DNA of 64,000 bases from Notospermus geniculatus (taxonomy: Eukaryota > Nemertea > Pilidiophora > Heteronemertea > Lineidae), in contig NMRB01001413.1 of the NCBI GenBank assembly GCA_002633025.1, positions 10,217 to 74,216 on the forward strand, read 5' to 3'. The position numbers and the translations under genes were made by a program. How positions within the stretch are numbered: the stretch's first letter is position 1; each line of letters begins with the position of its first letter. Of the stretch, positions 1 through 11,600 are shown piece after piece. The notes under the pieces were generated by a model. It had not been told where the DNA came from and searched no databases. It saw nothing but the letters and a program-made list of their open reading frames with translations.

Positions 1-288
1 GCATCCAGTTGTATTGTTGATGTCATCCGTTTTGTTCTGCAAAATCGGGTACTGCTCCATAAACCTGGCATACAGGTACTGTTCCACGAGTGGTATGCTA
101 CCGAAATACGCCAGGCAATACACGAAGAACACCGGTTCTATCACAACTTTACGCTTTGGGACGATGATGTGAGGAAGCCCCGGTACCGTAGTGGCGTCCA
201 GACCGACGGGCGGTGAGGGAAGATTTGGATCCACATCCACATCTCTCCTGTCTACCTCCTTTAAGAGTGGCTCGCGTTCTTTATTCAT
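1..288 (-). CDS. SLC46-family MFS transporter, unit 1 (N-terminal part, cut by window edge)
   Basis: This is the first 96 codons of a transporter of the SLC46 type (proton-coupled folate transporter relatives), and it continues off the left end of the window. The ATG at 288-286 opens MNKEREPLLKEVD, an acidic dileucine-like cytoplasmic N-terminus shared by all copies. It is followed by the block IVPKRKVVIEPV that leads into TM1, then QYLYARFMEQ and an extracellular loop with NKT and TTGC. A splice acceptor (ctttccag) lies at 335-336, so the exon starts at 334 with about 46 nt of 5'UTR. The frame is open throughout. Whether the rest of the gene is intact cannot be seen. Confidence 0.85.
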   Translation of the reverse strand, partial: MNKEREPLLKEVDRRDVDVDPNLPSPPVGLDATTVPGLPHIIVPKRKVVIEPVFFVYCLAYFGSIPLVEQYLYARFMEQYPILQNKTDDINNTTGC

Positions 289-334
289 TATGTCGCGCTG
301 TTTGTGGACCGAAAACACACTATGAAACTGGTTC

Positions 335-1096
335 CTGGAAAGGGAGACACAAAGGGGGACTGAAAGGTATCAAGACACTCTGATATCCGTGTGGCACATT
401 GGTAACAATGTAGCTCAGGTCTCGGTGGTTCAATGTCATTATAATTGCGTAATTTACTTTGAAAATATAAAGATAATTGCAAATTATGGAAATGATAAAT
501 GGCTATAAATTATCTCATTGTCATTATTGTTACCAGTCATTGAATCATAAATAATACTTTTCGGATTAAGACTCTCTTCCAACATGTCCTATGAAAAAGA
601 AATGAAAATGTTTGTGTGATACGGTAATAAATTTTGAATTTAAATGTATCATGAAAAATCAGATTTTGATAAAATTCAAAGTAATTATATTTACAAACTT
701 CCCCCGATGGGAAAAACAATCTTGAGTAAAAATGTCAGGAGAACATAAGGCTGCCGTTCCATAGAGTTAACGTTTTCACTTTTCACTTTTCCCGTTTCAT
801 TTTTCACGATCTTTCATTTTGAGGGTTGGTTCCACAGAATTCACGCCCAAAAGAATGAGCATGTTCATTCCTCGAGTCACAGGTGATTTTCATTTATTCA
901 CGCATGAAATGAATTGTACTTGTCCGAAGGTAGAAAAAATGACACCTATGGAACCCGCACCATAAGAAATACATTGCCCAATCTTGGGTTCACCCGTGTA
1001 ACATGACAATTCAGGCGTGAACCGTGCAAAAAGGCCAATGAATCGTGAAAACGTGAACTCTATGGAACGGGAGATCATGAAGTAGGCTGTACTTAC
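335..1096 (-). other. 5'UTR intron of unit 1
   Basis: This lies between the inferred 5'UTR exon and coding exon 1 of unit 1. I see no coding potential and no clear mobile element in it. Confidence 0.4.
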
Positions 1097-1250
1097 AGAC
1101 CGTCACAGTGTGGTCCAGAAAGTTGAAATGATGATGGAAACGTCGTCGTTCTGATCTTCCCTCCTGGTTTTGAATGAGCAGTCTACACTCATGAGTTATG
1201 ACAGCATCCAGGGACAGTTCAAACAATGGCGATTAACTGGGTCGGAACAA
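1097..1250 (-). other. 5'UTR exon of unit 1 (5' end approximate)
   Basis: A block conserved in front of most transporter units ends in the donor GGTCT|GTAAGT on the minus strand (donor at 1096-1091). Joining it to the acceptor of coding exon 1 puts TGA at once in the frame of its small upstream ORF, so it is read as non-coding leader. Its 5' end is not defined by the sequence. Confidence 0.5.
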
Positions 1251-1259
1251 ATACATGTA

Positions 1260-2340
1260 GTTAGATTATCTATTTTTTGGTCGTTATCAATGAAAATTTA
1301 TAAAATTTATTGTGATAGTTGTGTTTAAGTATGACATGCATGACATGATTTGGAATCGTTGAAAAGCCGTCCCATAATTCAGCCGATGACATTGACATAA
1401 AGCGGCCTATATGGCCCCTTTAAAGGGCCCCGGGGATAGTATTTCTTTCTATCCTGCGCTAAACATACCCGCGTTAAAAAGCTAGGAATCCACCAGTAAT
1501 TTTCAAGCTGATTTTGCGTTGTGACTTGCTTTGCAACTGGGCACTCGATCGCCGTAGTGGACTCGCTAGACATGATTTCCATTAATGGCGAAGATGTGGT
1601 CAATTTCAGTCGGGAATCGGTCGACTGGACACAAACAAAATATAAACAAGAAGTTTTGGTTGTTGTTTATCAAACACTTTCTTTCATCAATAGTGTTACA
1701 TCTTTATACAACATTAGAGGGACGCAGTTCGTAAGGCGGGAGAGCGTCTTTAATCTACAATGAAATGGTCAACGGACCATGTGCTCAGAATGTACCAGAA
1801 GAACAAATGACAAGCCTGGTGGCGTCAAGACTCACGTAGTGAAATTAATGTCGAAAACATATTGCAATTGAGGGGCATGGGGATCATCGACCACTCTTGG
1901 CCCAGGCTAGTACACAAACATGTACGGTGATGCGTAGCAAACCACGACCAGCTGATCTTCATGAAACCGCCATGAAAAACTGACAGAACCGTCTTTATTG
2001 CTCTCACACTTAACGTCCTCAGCTCATTGTCTGCTGGAAATGAGAAAATGACCCACACAAACCATAATATCAAAAATGGATACAAATGGTCACTTATTAC
2101 AGGCGTTTTTTGCCGGCGGAAAAATCAAGGACAAAGATGGCTCACTATGGTGACCACGTGACCCAATTATTAGACCACCTCTGGTTGACTCACTCATTTT
2201 CCATTAAAATAGGTCCCACAAACTCTCCAATTGCTCTGTATCTACTGATTTATTGTGTTCGTTTAATAAATTGCTGTAACTTCACCAAGGCCCATATGAC
2301 AGAGGTGGTCTAATAATTTTTTCCAGAGCTGTATTTGTAC
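1260..2340. other. Spacer upstream of unit 1
   Basis: No gene is recognised. Positions about 1330-1500 hold a block (CCGATGACATTGACATAAAG, then CCTATATGG) that recurs upstream of the other units near 6430-6510. It probably belongs to the co-duplicated promoter region. The rest looks like unique AT-rich sequence. Confidence 0.35.
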
Positions 2341-2446
2341 GGTAGTCCTGGAAATTATGGTTTCTTTTGGGTCACATGAATCAACAGAAAAAAAACTGTT
2401 CTCTGTGTCTGGTGTCCGTCTTTAGGAAAGTCTCCTTTAGTTCCCA

Positions 2447-2895
2447 CTTCCGCAAGAAAAGGCTTCTTTCGAGTCCCACCACAAGAAAAGGCTTCTTTCG
2501 GGTCCCACCACAAGAAAGGGCTTCTTTGGTGTCCCACCACCAAAAAAGGCTTCTTTCGAGTCTCACCACACGAAAAGGCTTCTTTCGAGTATCACCACAA
2601 GAAAAGGCTTATTTGGTGTCCCACCACAAGAAAAGGCTTCTTTCGAGTCCCACCACAAGAAAAGGCTTCTTCAGTGTCCTGCCACAAGAAAATGGCTTCT
2701 TTGGTGTCCCACCACAAAAAAAGGCTTCTTTCGAGTCTCACCGCAAGGAAAGGCTTCGTTCGAGTCCCACAAGAAGGATGCTCCCTTCGTGTCCCACCAC
2801 AGAAAAAGACTTTTATGGTGTCAAACCGCAAGAGAAGGTTGCCGACCACACGAGAAGGCGTCTTTAGCCCCCACCACAAGAAAAGGCTCTTTTTA
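2447..2895. repeat. 29-bp minisatellite array A1
   Basis: About 15 head-to-tail copies of a 29-bp unit whose core is CCCACCACAAGAAAAGGC, followed by TTCTTT and then GGTGT or CGAGT. Units differ by single bases and there are no unique spacers. It lies beyond the terminal exon of unit 2. The flanks (TGGAAATTATGGTTTCTTTT on one side, GAACCATGGCCATTCT on the other) are the same as at the other arrays. Confidence 0.9.
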
Positions 2896-3079
2896 GTGCC
2901 ATATCGTTTGTGGAATAGTGGGATACGAACCATGGCCATTCTAACCCCTGTCAGAGACCCAAGACCCTGTCCTATACCAATCTGGCCCTATAGATACAGC
3001 GTTCTGTGTGGAGCCTTTGTTCCTCTGGTCGGACTGTGAAGTTTGTTCGATGTGTGTACGCGTCAAGACTGTTAACTGA

Positions 3080-5820
3080 TTACATGAAATCGTCCGCCTT
3101 TTTTTCCAGCTGCCTTCTCGTAACAGAGACGTAAATCCTGAAAAAAATATGAAATATAAGTTCATTGAAACAGGCAGTGATTTAATTGTACGGATGTCCT
3201 GGAAATTATGGTTTCTTTTCGGTCACATGAATGTCACGAACAAAAAACAACGGTTCTCTAGTGTGTTTTTTTTAGGATAGTCTCCTTTTGTGGGATAGAA
3301 ACAGTGGGATAGGAACCATGGCCATTCTAACCACTTGTCAGAGACCCAAGACCTTGTCCTGGACCAATGTGGCCTTAGATACAGCGTTCTTTGCGACAGT
3401 GAACAAGTTTGTTCCGTGTGTGTTTGCGAATTTTGAATACTCACAGAGAGACGACCATTGCAGAGCAGGCGAACATTGCAGCAACAATGAAGACGAATCC
3501 CCTCATGAAACCGAGCGTTTCTCGGTAAATCGTGTTCATCACGATGCTGCTCAGGAAAGAGCTGACCGCTTCTGCACAGGCAATGCCAGAAAACACCTTT
3601 CCTGAAAGCAGATATTTTGAAATCGATGTTGATGGTAAAGTGATCAGTAACCTTCACCTTGAAGGGTGTGGTCATCTTGACATATCAAGGCCTACGGTCA
3701 CCTCGCCCTTCGAACTATACCGTCGTGGATTGAGCGAGAGTATTGGAGACAGGAACGCTTGTCAGGGCAAGATGCGGTATGGTACGACTTTGCAATTTCT
3801 CCCTTACTCGGCAATTTGCACTTGCGGTTTTGTATGATTGGCAAATATCTTACTCTGGCCTCTTTTGGTGAGAACGGATCAGTTGGAGCATGTATTGGAT
3901 TTTTCTGTCAGGGCCGAAGCCCAAGCATTATTGACCCTGGAAAGCCCATTAGCGTGGTAGAGGCCATCTCAAGTTGCTCTTGTTCCTCACGTGGATGGGA
4001 CTTTTACTTCCCCTTGCAAAGGCACAAGGTACAAGGCACCACAGCTTACTATCCTTTGAAACTTTTTGCTGATAACAAGACATTTACCCCCGCCAGTTCG
4101 CTGCATTAAAAAGCAGGAATGTGTTTAACCTACCTTGTTCATCCTTTTCAACTAGCCGTGATATGATTGTTCTGTACATAGGCACACCAGCCGTGAGAAA
4201 GGCTCCAACCGCACAGACTAAAATACAAACAAATGGTCATGAAGAAAAGGCAATAGGCCGAATTACCCCGACCAAGAGATGCCTCCCCCGGGATCTATTT
4301 AGTGTTTCAACATCTTCAATGGTGCTAATCATTGTCTGGTATTTGTATTTGTATTAGATTTTTCCATCAGGGCCGAAGCCATAGCATTATTGGCCCTGTC
4401 AAGTACGGAAGAGGCCATCTCAATGTTCATCACTTGCATGGGGCCTTCTAGTTGCCCTTGCAAAGACACAAGGTAGAAGGCACCACGGCTTTCCCATGCG
4501 GCGGGCTGAATAGCGAGGGATGGTGAATCCCATATGGCCCTGGATTCAGACTCGGGGCCTGCTGCTTGCGGAAGTGACACACTGACCATCCTCAGCCCTC
4601 CAGCAAGAATCCTCATTTTTCCAATTAATTGACTGCTTACCAATAAGCATCAAGGCAAGGGTATCAGCCCAAGCGTTGACTAGATTTGAAGCAATCAACG
4701 ACAGGCAGCACATCACAGCAATCCATATTTCGGGCATACCCAACACCTTGAAGCATTTCAAGCCGACCAATCCGCCGATTTGCAAAGTAAATGCAGAAAT
4801 GGCCATGTAGATCCCAATCTCAACTGAAGACCAACACAGCGGAATGTTCATGGTGAATAATACTTGCAACGTGAACTTAGTAGGAAGAGGGAAACTGAAA
4901 AGAACGAGTGCTCCGACCAGCAGAGCCATTTTGACGTCTTCTTTGACCAAGAACGTCTCGAAAGTTTCCTTAAATGAGGCAGTGACTGAAAACTTTCTGG
5001 TTTTCGTCGCGACAGTTTCAGGCACAAAGAAGAAGAGATATACCAAGTTCAGCAGCGAGATAATTGTAAGGGACAAGTAGGGGTAGAAAAGTCCTTCAGC
5101 CTTGATGAAAAATCCGAGCGAGACTTGCGAAACTGCAATAGCCGTTGTCAAACAGGCCTCTGCTATTGCGATACGCATTCCTCGTTCCTCTGGTGTCGTT
5201 ATGTCTGCGATGTATGCGAAGACGCTCATCATTATAGCAAAGTATCCACCCCCTTGGCCATCTATTAGCTGTCCGATTAGGAAGAGGTACACGGGGAGGT
5301 TGAAGAAGATGATGAAACAGCCCAGGACGAAGTTGATGGCCATTGCCCCAGTGCTCAGGAGCAGGACGATGCGCCTCCCAGCCGCATCAGAATAGGCTCC
5401 GTAGATAATCGTCGTGAACACATTCACTATCGAACTCGTGGCCTGAAGGTACATCTGCCACTTCGATGTTTCAGACTGAACTTTTTCGGTCGCGATATAA
5501 ACAGGATCGGAGGTATTCACGTCGATGGGGCATCCAGTTGTCTTGTTGATGTCATCCGTCTTGTTGTTGTACAAAATCGGGTACTGCTCCATAAACCTCG
5601 CATACAGGTACTGTTCCACGAGTGGTACGCTACCGAAAAACACCAGGCAGTACATAAACAGCACCGGTTCTATCACAACTTTACGCTTTGGGACGATGAT
5701 GTGAGGAAGCCCCGGTACCGTAGTGGAATCCAGACCGACGGGCGGTGAGGGAAGATTTGGATCCACATCCACATCTGTCCTGTCTACCTCCTTTAAGAGT
5801 GGCTCACGTTCCTCATTCAT
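3080..5820 (-). CDS. SLC46-family MFS transporter, unit 2 (four coding exons, apparently intact)
   Basis: Exons: 5820-4641, 4217-4134, 3601-3445 and 3137-3080, all with GT-AG borders (donors GTAAGC, GTAGGT, GTGAGT; acceptors ttttgttccag, ttgtattttag, tgctttcag, tttttttcag). Total is 492 aa. The MFS signature GAYSDAAGRR lies between TM2 and TM3. The first extracellular loop has NKT/NKT/NTS glycosylation sites and a Cys (TTGC) that can pair with the Cys of IPLCW, as in SLC46A1. Later blocks are ADITTPEERGMR and GFMRGFVFIV. The start is the first ATG (MNEEREPLL), conserved in all units; the frame is open further upstream but has no ATG. In the family these carriers move folate-like or muropeptide-like solutes with protons; the substrate here is unknown. 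The last exon has a 2-nt insertion relative to units 5 and 6 and ends RRQLEKKADDFM. Confidence 0.8.
4350..4600. repeat. Dispersed repeat in intron 1 of the transporter units
   Basis: The same block (GGGCCGAAGCCATAGCATTA and the following ~200 bp, ending near CCATATGGCCC) recurs at about 10270-10480. Shorter related pieces are at 3890-3980, 9810-9890 and 16250-16320. The end reads weakly like a tRNA B box on the minus strand, so a SINE origin is possible but not shown. Confidence 0.4.
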
Positions 5821-6201
5821 GATTGTGTCAACCTGTGCGTGGACTGCAAACACACTGTGGAAACTGGTTCCTGGAACAAAAATGAAGTTTTACTGAGAAT
5901 ATTAAAATGAACTGTACGGCACGGGAGAAGTCTAATTCTCCCGCAGCCGTACAGTTCATTTTAAAATTGCCGATTTTCGATGCGTTCTCCTGCGAATTTC
6001 TGGGAGATATTACAGCAGCATGCCTTTTATAGTGTATTCGTTCACCTAGGACTGTCATTTTGCCCTTAGCAGTGGTATTTATAGTAATTTGGAATCTCAG
6101 CCAAGCTTATGTAACCGGAATTTTCTCCCGTAGCTGTACGGCAAGGTTGATTGTACACCCTGGTTATGCTTGACCGAAGTCGTGAAGCAGGCTGTACTTA
6201 C

Positions 6202-6360
6202 AGACCGTCACAGTGTGCATGTGGTGCAGAAAGATGATGATGAAAACGTCGTATCCCTCCTGGTTTTGAATGAGCAGTCTACACTCATGAGTTTATGACA
6301 GCATCCAGGAACAGAGTTCAAACAATGGTGATTAACTGGGTCGGAACAAAAATACATGTA
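6202..6360 (-). other. 5'UTR exon of unit 2 (5' end approximate)
   Basis: Conserved leader block ending at donor GTAAGT (6201-6196), as in units 1, 4, 5, 6 and 7. The roughly 330-bp intron down to coding exon 1 includes an inverted repeat around CTAATTCTCCCGCAGCC (about 5920-5950) that also occurs in unit 3. Confidence 0.5.
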
Positions 6361-6964
6361 GTTAGATTATCTATTTTAATGAAAATTTATTGTGATAGTT
6401 GTGTTTTTGTCGATGCATGACATGATTCGGAATCGTTGAAAAGCCGTTTCATAATTCAGCCGATGACATTGACATAAAGCTGCCTATATGGTTCCTTTAA
6501 AAGGGGCATATTTTGCGTTGCGACTTGCTTTGCAACTGGGCCTCGATCGCCGTATAGTGGACTCGCTAGACGTGATTTCCACTAATGGCGAAGATGTGGT
6601 CAATTTCAGTCGGGAATCGGTCAACTGGACACAAAAAAATATAAGTAAACAATCCTGACTCCCCTGTGAGTAATGAGCAGATAGGTCGAGTGTAATCGCC
6701 TCCTGGATATACTAGTAGCACTGCCTGGATTGAACGAGTAGTGCCATACTTCTCTGGTAGCAAAGCAGACTGACGCCACATTTGGCGGTCAGTGTGCTGC
6801 TACATGTAGCTTAAGCCCCCTAAACCTAAACCAACACTGGTTCCAATTCCTCTGGATTGAACGAGTAGTGCCATACTTCTCTGGTAGCAAAGCAGTGAAC
6901 CATCTTTAGGGCCTCGCCGGGTATTGGGAATTTCAGAATTTCAAAAATGGTCCATGAAATTTCC

Positions 6965-7200
6965 CACCACAAGAAAAGGCTTCTTTGGTGTTCCACCAGA
7001 AGAAAAGGCTTCTTTCGAGTCTCATCACAAGAAAAGGCTTCTTTCGAGTCCCACCACAAGAAAGATGCTCCCTTAGTGTCAAACCACAGAAAAACAAAAA
7101 AACTTTTATGGTGTCAAACCACAAGAGAAGGTTTCTCTTGTGCCCACCACACGAGAAGGCGTCTTTAGCCCCCACCACAAGAAAAGGCTCTTTTGTGTGT
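6965..7200. repeat. 29-bp minisatellite array A2
   Basis: Roughly eight degenerate copies of the 29-bp unit. One variant has ACAAAAAAAC inserted before the final copies. It is the left array of the duplicated 1.27-kb module. Confidence 0.85.
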
Positions 7201-7589
7201 CATATCGTTTGTGGAACAGTGGGATACGAACCATGGCCATTCTACCCCCTGTCAGAGACCCAAGACCCTGTCCTAGACCAATCTGGCCGTAGATACAGCA
7301 TTCTGTGTGGAGCCTTTGTTCCTCTGGTTGGAGAGTGAAGAAGTTCGTTCGATGTGTGTACGCGTCAGGACTGTTAACTGATCACATGAAATCGTCCGCC
7401 TTTTTTCCAGCTGCCTTCTCATAACAGATGTAAACCCTGAAAAATATGTAAGATCATTAAAACAGGCTGTGATTTAATTGTACGGATGTCCTGGAAATTA
7501 TGGTTTCTTTTGGGTCACATGAATGTCACGAACAAATAACAACGGTTCTCTGGTGTCCATCTTGAGGATAGTCTCCTTTAGTCCCAACT

Positions 7590-7820
7590 TCCGTAAGAAA
7601 AGGCTTCTTTTGTGTCCCACCACAAGAAAAGGCTTCTTTGGTGTTCCACCACAAGAAAATGCTTCTTTGGTGTTCCACACAAGAAAGAGGGTTCTTTGGT
7701 GTCCCACCCCAAGAAAGAGGCTCCCTTGGTGTTCCGCCGCAGAAAAAGACTTTTATGGTGTCAAACCACAAGAAAAGGTTTCTTTGCTGCCCTACCCACA
7801 AGAGAAGGCTCTTTTCGTGC
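7590..7820. repeat. 29-bp minisatellite array A3
   Basis: About eight copies of the same unit. Several have AAAGAGG in place of AAAAGG, which shifts the period by one base. Confidence 0.85.
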
Positions 7821-7984
7821 CATATCGTTTGTGCAACAGCGCGATACGAACCATGGCCATTCTAACCCCTCTCAGAGAGCCAAGCCCCTCTCCTGGACCA
7901 ATCTGGCCCTAGATATAGCGTTCTTTGTGAAGCCTTTTTCCTCTGGTCTGACAACGAAGAATTTGTTCGATGTGTGTATGTCAA

Positions 7985-8165
7985 TAGGGAGTTTTCGCAA
8001 ATCTGACGAAAAACGAAGTACGAAATACGAAATTGGACGTCATATCGATGACGTAATGTATTTCGGAAAATGGTTGGTACCACAAATGTCCCTCCTGCCA
8101 GTGCGTCTTTTAGCATGTCATGTAAGATCGAAAGAGCTATGGCGCATCTTGAATTTTTAAATTTC
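7985..8165. repeat. Dispersed repeat with a relative at 55.6-55.9 kb
   Basis: GAGTTTTCGCAAATCTGACG and the following ~180 bp match 55650-55800 directly. The 8070-8165 part also matches 55865-55965 in inverted orientation. This suggests a foldback element family. No ORF is seen. Confidence 0.5.
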
Positions 8166-8235
8166 AGTGAACCATCTTTAGGGCCTCGCCGGGTATTGGG
8201 AATTTCAGAATTTCAAAAATGGTCCATGAAATTTC

Positions 8236-8460
8236 CCACCACAAGAAAAGGCTTCTTTTGTGTTCCACCAGAAGAGAAAAGGCTTCTTTGGTGTCCCACC
8301 ACAAGAAAAGGCTTCTTTCGAGTCCCACCACAAGAAAATGGCTCCTTTGGTATCCCACCACAAGAAAAGGCTTCTTTCGAGTCTCATCACAAGAAAAGGC
8401 TTCTTTCGAGTCCCACCACAAGAAAGATGCTCCCTTAGTGTCAAACCACAGAAAAACAAA
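8236..8460. repeat. 29-bp minisatellite array A4
   Basis: About seven copies, the duplicate of A2 in the second 1.27-kb module, with the same flanks. Confidence 0.85.
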
Positions 8461-8658
8461 AAGATTTTTATGGTCTTTTGTTTGTCATATCGTTTGTGGA
8501 ACAGTGGGATACGAACCATGGCCATTCTACCCCCTGTCAGAGACCCAAGACCCTGTCCTAGACCAATCTCGCCCTAGATACAGCATTCTGTGTGGAGCCT
8601 TTGTTCCTCTGGTTGGAGAGTGAAGAAGTTTGTTCGATGTGTGTACGCGTCAGGACTG

Positions 8659-11600
8659 TTAACTGATCACATGAAATCGTCCGCCTTTTTTTCCAGCTGC
8701 CTTCTCATAACAGATGTAAATCCTGAAAATATGTAAGATCATTAAAACAGGCTGTGATTTAATTGTACGGATGTCCTGGAAATTATGGTTTCTTTTGGGT
8801 CACATGAATGTCACAAACAAATAACAACGGTTCTCTGGTGTCCATCTTGAGGATAGTCTCCTTTGGTTCCAACTTCCGTAAGAAAAGGCTTCTTTTGTGT
8901 CCCACTACAAGAAAAGGCTTCTTTGGTGTTCCACCACAAGAAAAGGCTTCTTTGGTGTTCCACACAAGAAAGAGGCTTCTTTGGTGTCCCACCGCAAGAA
9001 AGAGGCTTCTTTGGTGTCCCACCACAAGAAAGAGGCTTCTTTGGTGTCCCACCACAAGAAAGAGGCTCCCTTGGTGTTCCGCCGCAGAAAAAGACTTTTA
9101 TGGTGTCAAACCACAAGAAAAGGTTTCTTTGCTGCCCTACCCACAAGAGAAGGCTCTGTTGTGCCATATCGTTTGTGCAACAGCGCGATACGAACCATGG
9201 CCATTCTAACCCCTCTCAGAGAGCCAAGCCCCTCTCCTGGACCAATCTGGCCCTAGATATAGCGTTCTTTGTGAAGCCTTTTTCCTGTGGTCGGACAACA
9301 ATGAACTTTGTTCGATGTGTGTATCTCAAATAATACTCACAAACTGACGACCATGGCAGAGAAGGCGAACATAGCCCCAACAATGAAGACGAATCCCCTC
9401 ATGAAACCGAGCGTTTCTTTGTAAACCATGTTCATCAGGATGCTGCTCAGGAAAGTGCCGATTGCATCTGCGCAGGCAATACCAGAAAACACCTTTCCTG
9501 AAAGCGGATATTTTGAAATCGATGTTGATGTGAAGTCATCAGTGACCTTGACCATGAAGGGTGTGGTCATCTTGATACATCAAGGCCTACGGTCACCTCG
9601 CCCTTCGAACTACGCTCTCGTGGATTGAGAGCGAGAGTAGGAGCGACAGGAAGGCTTGTCATGGCAAGATGGGGTAAGCCTATGTTACGACTTTGCAATT
9701 TCTCCCTTACTCGGCAATTTGCACACAGCGGTTTTGTATGATTGGCAAAAAATATCCTTACTCTGACCTCTTATGGTGAGGAAGCATCAGTTGGAGCATG
9801 GTATTAGATTTTTCTGTCAGGGCCGAAGCCAAAGCATTATTGGTCCTGGAAAGTCCAGTAGAGGCCATCTCAAGTTACTCATGTTCCTCACTTGGATGGG
9901 ACGTTTGCTTGCCCTACCAAAGGCACAAAGGTACAAAACAACTCAGTTTACCATCCACGGCGTACATTCGGTAACGAGCCTTTTTTGAAACTTGCGTCTA
10001 AAAACAAAACATTTACAGTCTCCGATTCGTTGGAATTAAAAAGCAGGAATGTTTAACCTACCTTGTTCGTCATTTTCAACAAGGCGCGATATGATTGTTC
10101 TGTACATGGGTATGCCAGCCATGAGGAAGAGTCCTGCCGCACAGACTAAAATACAAACAAACAGTAATTAAGAAAAGGCAGTTGGCCGAATTACCCTTAC
10201 CAAAAGAGATCAGATGCCTCCCCAAGTGTTTCGGTGGTACCAGTCATTTGTCTGATATTTGTAACTGTATTAGCTTTTTCCGTCAGGGACGAAGCCATAG
10301 CATTATTGGCCCTGTCAGGTACGGAAGAGGCGATCTCAATGTTCGACACTTGGATGGGGTATTTCACTTGCCCTTGCAAAGGCACAATTATATTACTCTC
10401 CCATGCGATGGAGTGAAGAGCGAGGGATGATGAATCCCATATGGCCCGGGATTCCGACCCGGGACCTGTCGCTTGCGGGCGTGGTACACTGACCTTCCTC
10501 ACTTCGAGCAAGAATCATACACGTTTTCCAATTAATTGCTGCTTACCAATAAGCATCAAGGCAAGGGTATCAGCCCAAGCGTTGACTAGATTTGAAGCAA
10601 TCCACGACAGGCAGCCCACCACAGCAATCCATATTTCGGGCATACGGCACATCTTGAAGAATTTCAAGCTGACCAGTCCGCCGATTTGCAAAGTAAATGC
10701 AGAAATGGCCATGTAGATCCCAATCTCAACTGAAGACCAACACAGCGGAATGTTCATGGCGAACAAAATTTGCAGCGAGAATCTCGTAGTGAGCGGGAAA
10801 CTGAAAAGAACGAGTGCTAGGACCAGCAGAGCCACTTTGACGTGACGCCCGTTTTCTTTGACCACGTAAGTCTTCAAAGTTTCTTTCAAGGAGGCAGTGA
10901 CTGAAAACTTTCTGGTTTTCGTCGCGAGAGTTTCAGGCACAAAGAAGGAGACATATACCAAGTTCAGCAGCACGACAATTGTAAGGGACAAGTAGGGGTA
11001 GAAAAATCCTTCAGCCTTGATGAAAAATCCGAGCGAGACTTGCGAAACTGCTATAGCCATTGTTAAACAGGCCTCTGCTATTGCGATACGCATTCCTCGT
11101 TTCTCTGGAGTGGTTATGTCTGCGATGTACGCGAAGACGCTCATCAGTATCACAATCAATCCACATCCACGACAGGCAGCCCATCACAGCAATCCATATT
11201 TCGGGCATACGGCACATCTTGAAGCATTTCAAGCTCCCCAGTCCGCCGATTTGCAAAGTAAATGCAGAAATGGCCATGTAGATCCCAATCTCAACTGAAG
11301 ACCAACACAGCGGAATGTTCATGGCGAACAAAATTTGCAGCGAGAATCTCGTAGTGAGTGGGAAACTGAAAAGAAGGACTGCTACGACCAGCAGAGCCAT
11401 TTTGACGTGACGCCCGTTTTCTTTGACCACGTAAGTCTTGAAAGTTTCTTTAAATGAGGCAGTGACTGAAAACTTTCTGGTTTTCGTCGCGACAGTTTCA
11501 GGCACAAAGAAGAAGAGATATACCAAGTTCAGCAGCACGACAATTGTAAGGGACAAGTAGGGGTAGAAAAATCCTTCAGCCTTGATGAAAAATCCGAGCG

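Larger units (their letters stand above)
6900..9330. repeat. Tandem duplication of a ~1.27-kb minisatellite plus terminal-exon module
   Basis: The sequence starting at 6900 (ACCATCTTTAGGGCCTCGCC) starts again at about 8172. Each copy carries a minisatellite array, the CCATGGCCATTCT flank, a copy of the terminal exon block (about 7436 and 8722), the second flank and another array. The first copy ends in unrelated repeat DNA near 7988. The second runs on into exon 3 of unit 3. Confidence 0.75.

Noticed and set aside
1097-1226. Coding N-terminal exon (MFELSLDAVITHE...) upstream of unit 1
   Set aside because: Joining to the exon 1 acceptor makes a TGA at once, and the frame is not conserved in other units. 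It fits a 5'UTR with a small upstream ORF.
4546-5853. Upstream non-ATG start (frame MFAVHAQ...) for unit 2
   Set aside because: The codon is GTG and lies in the conserved leader part of the exon. The ATG at 5820 is conserved in all units.
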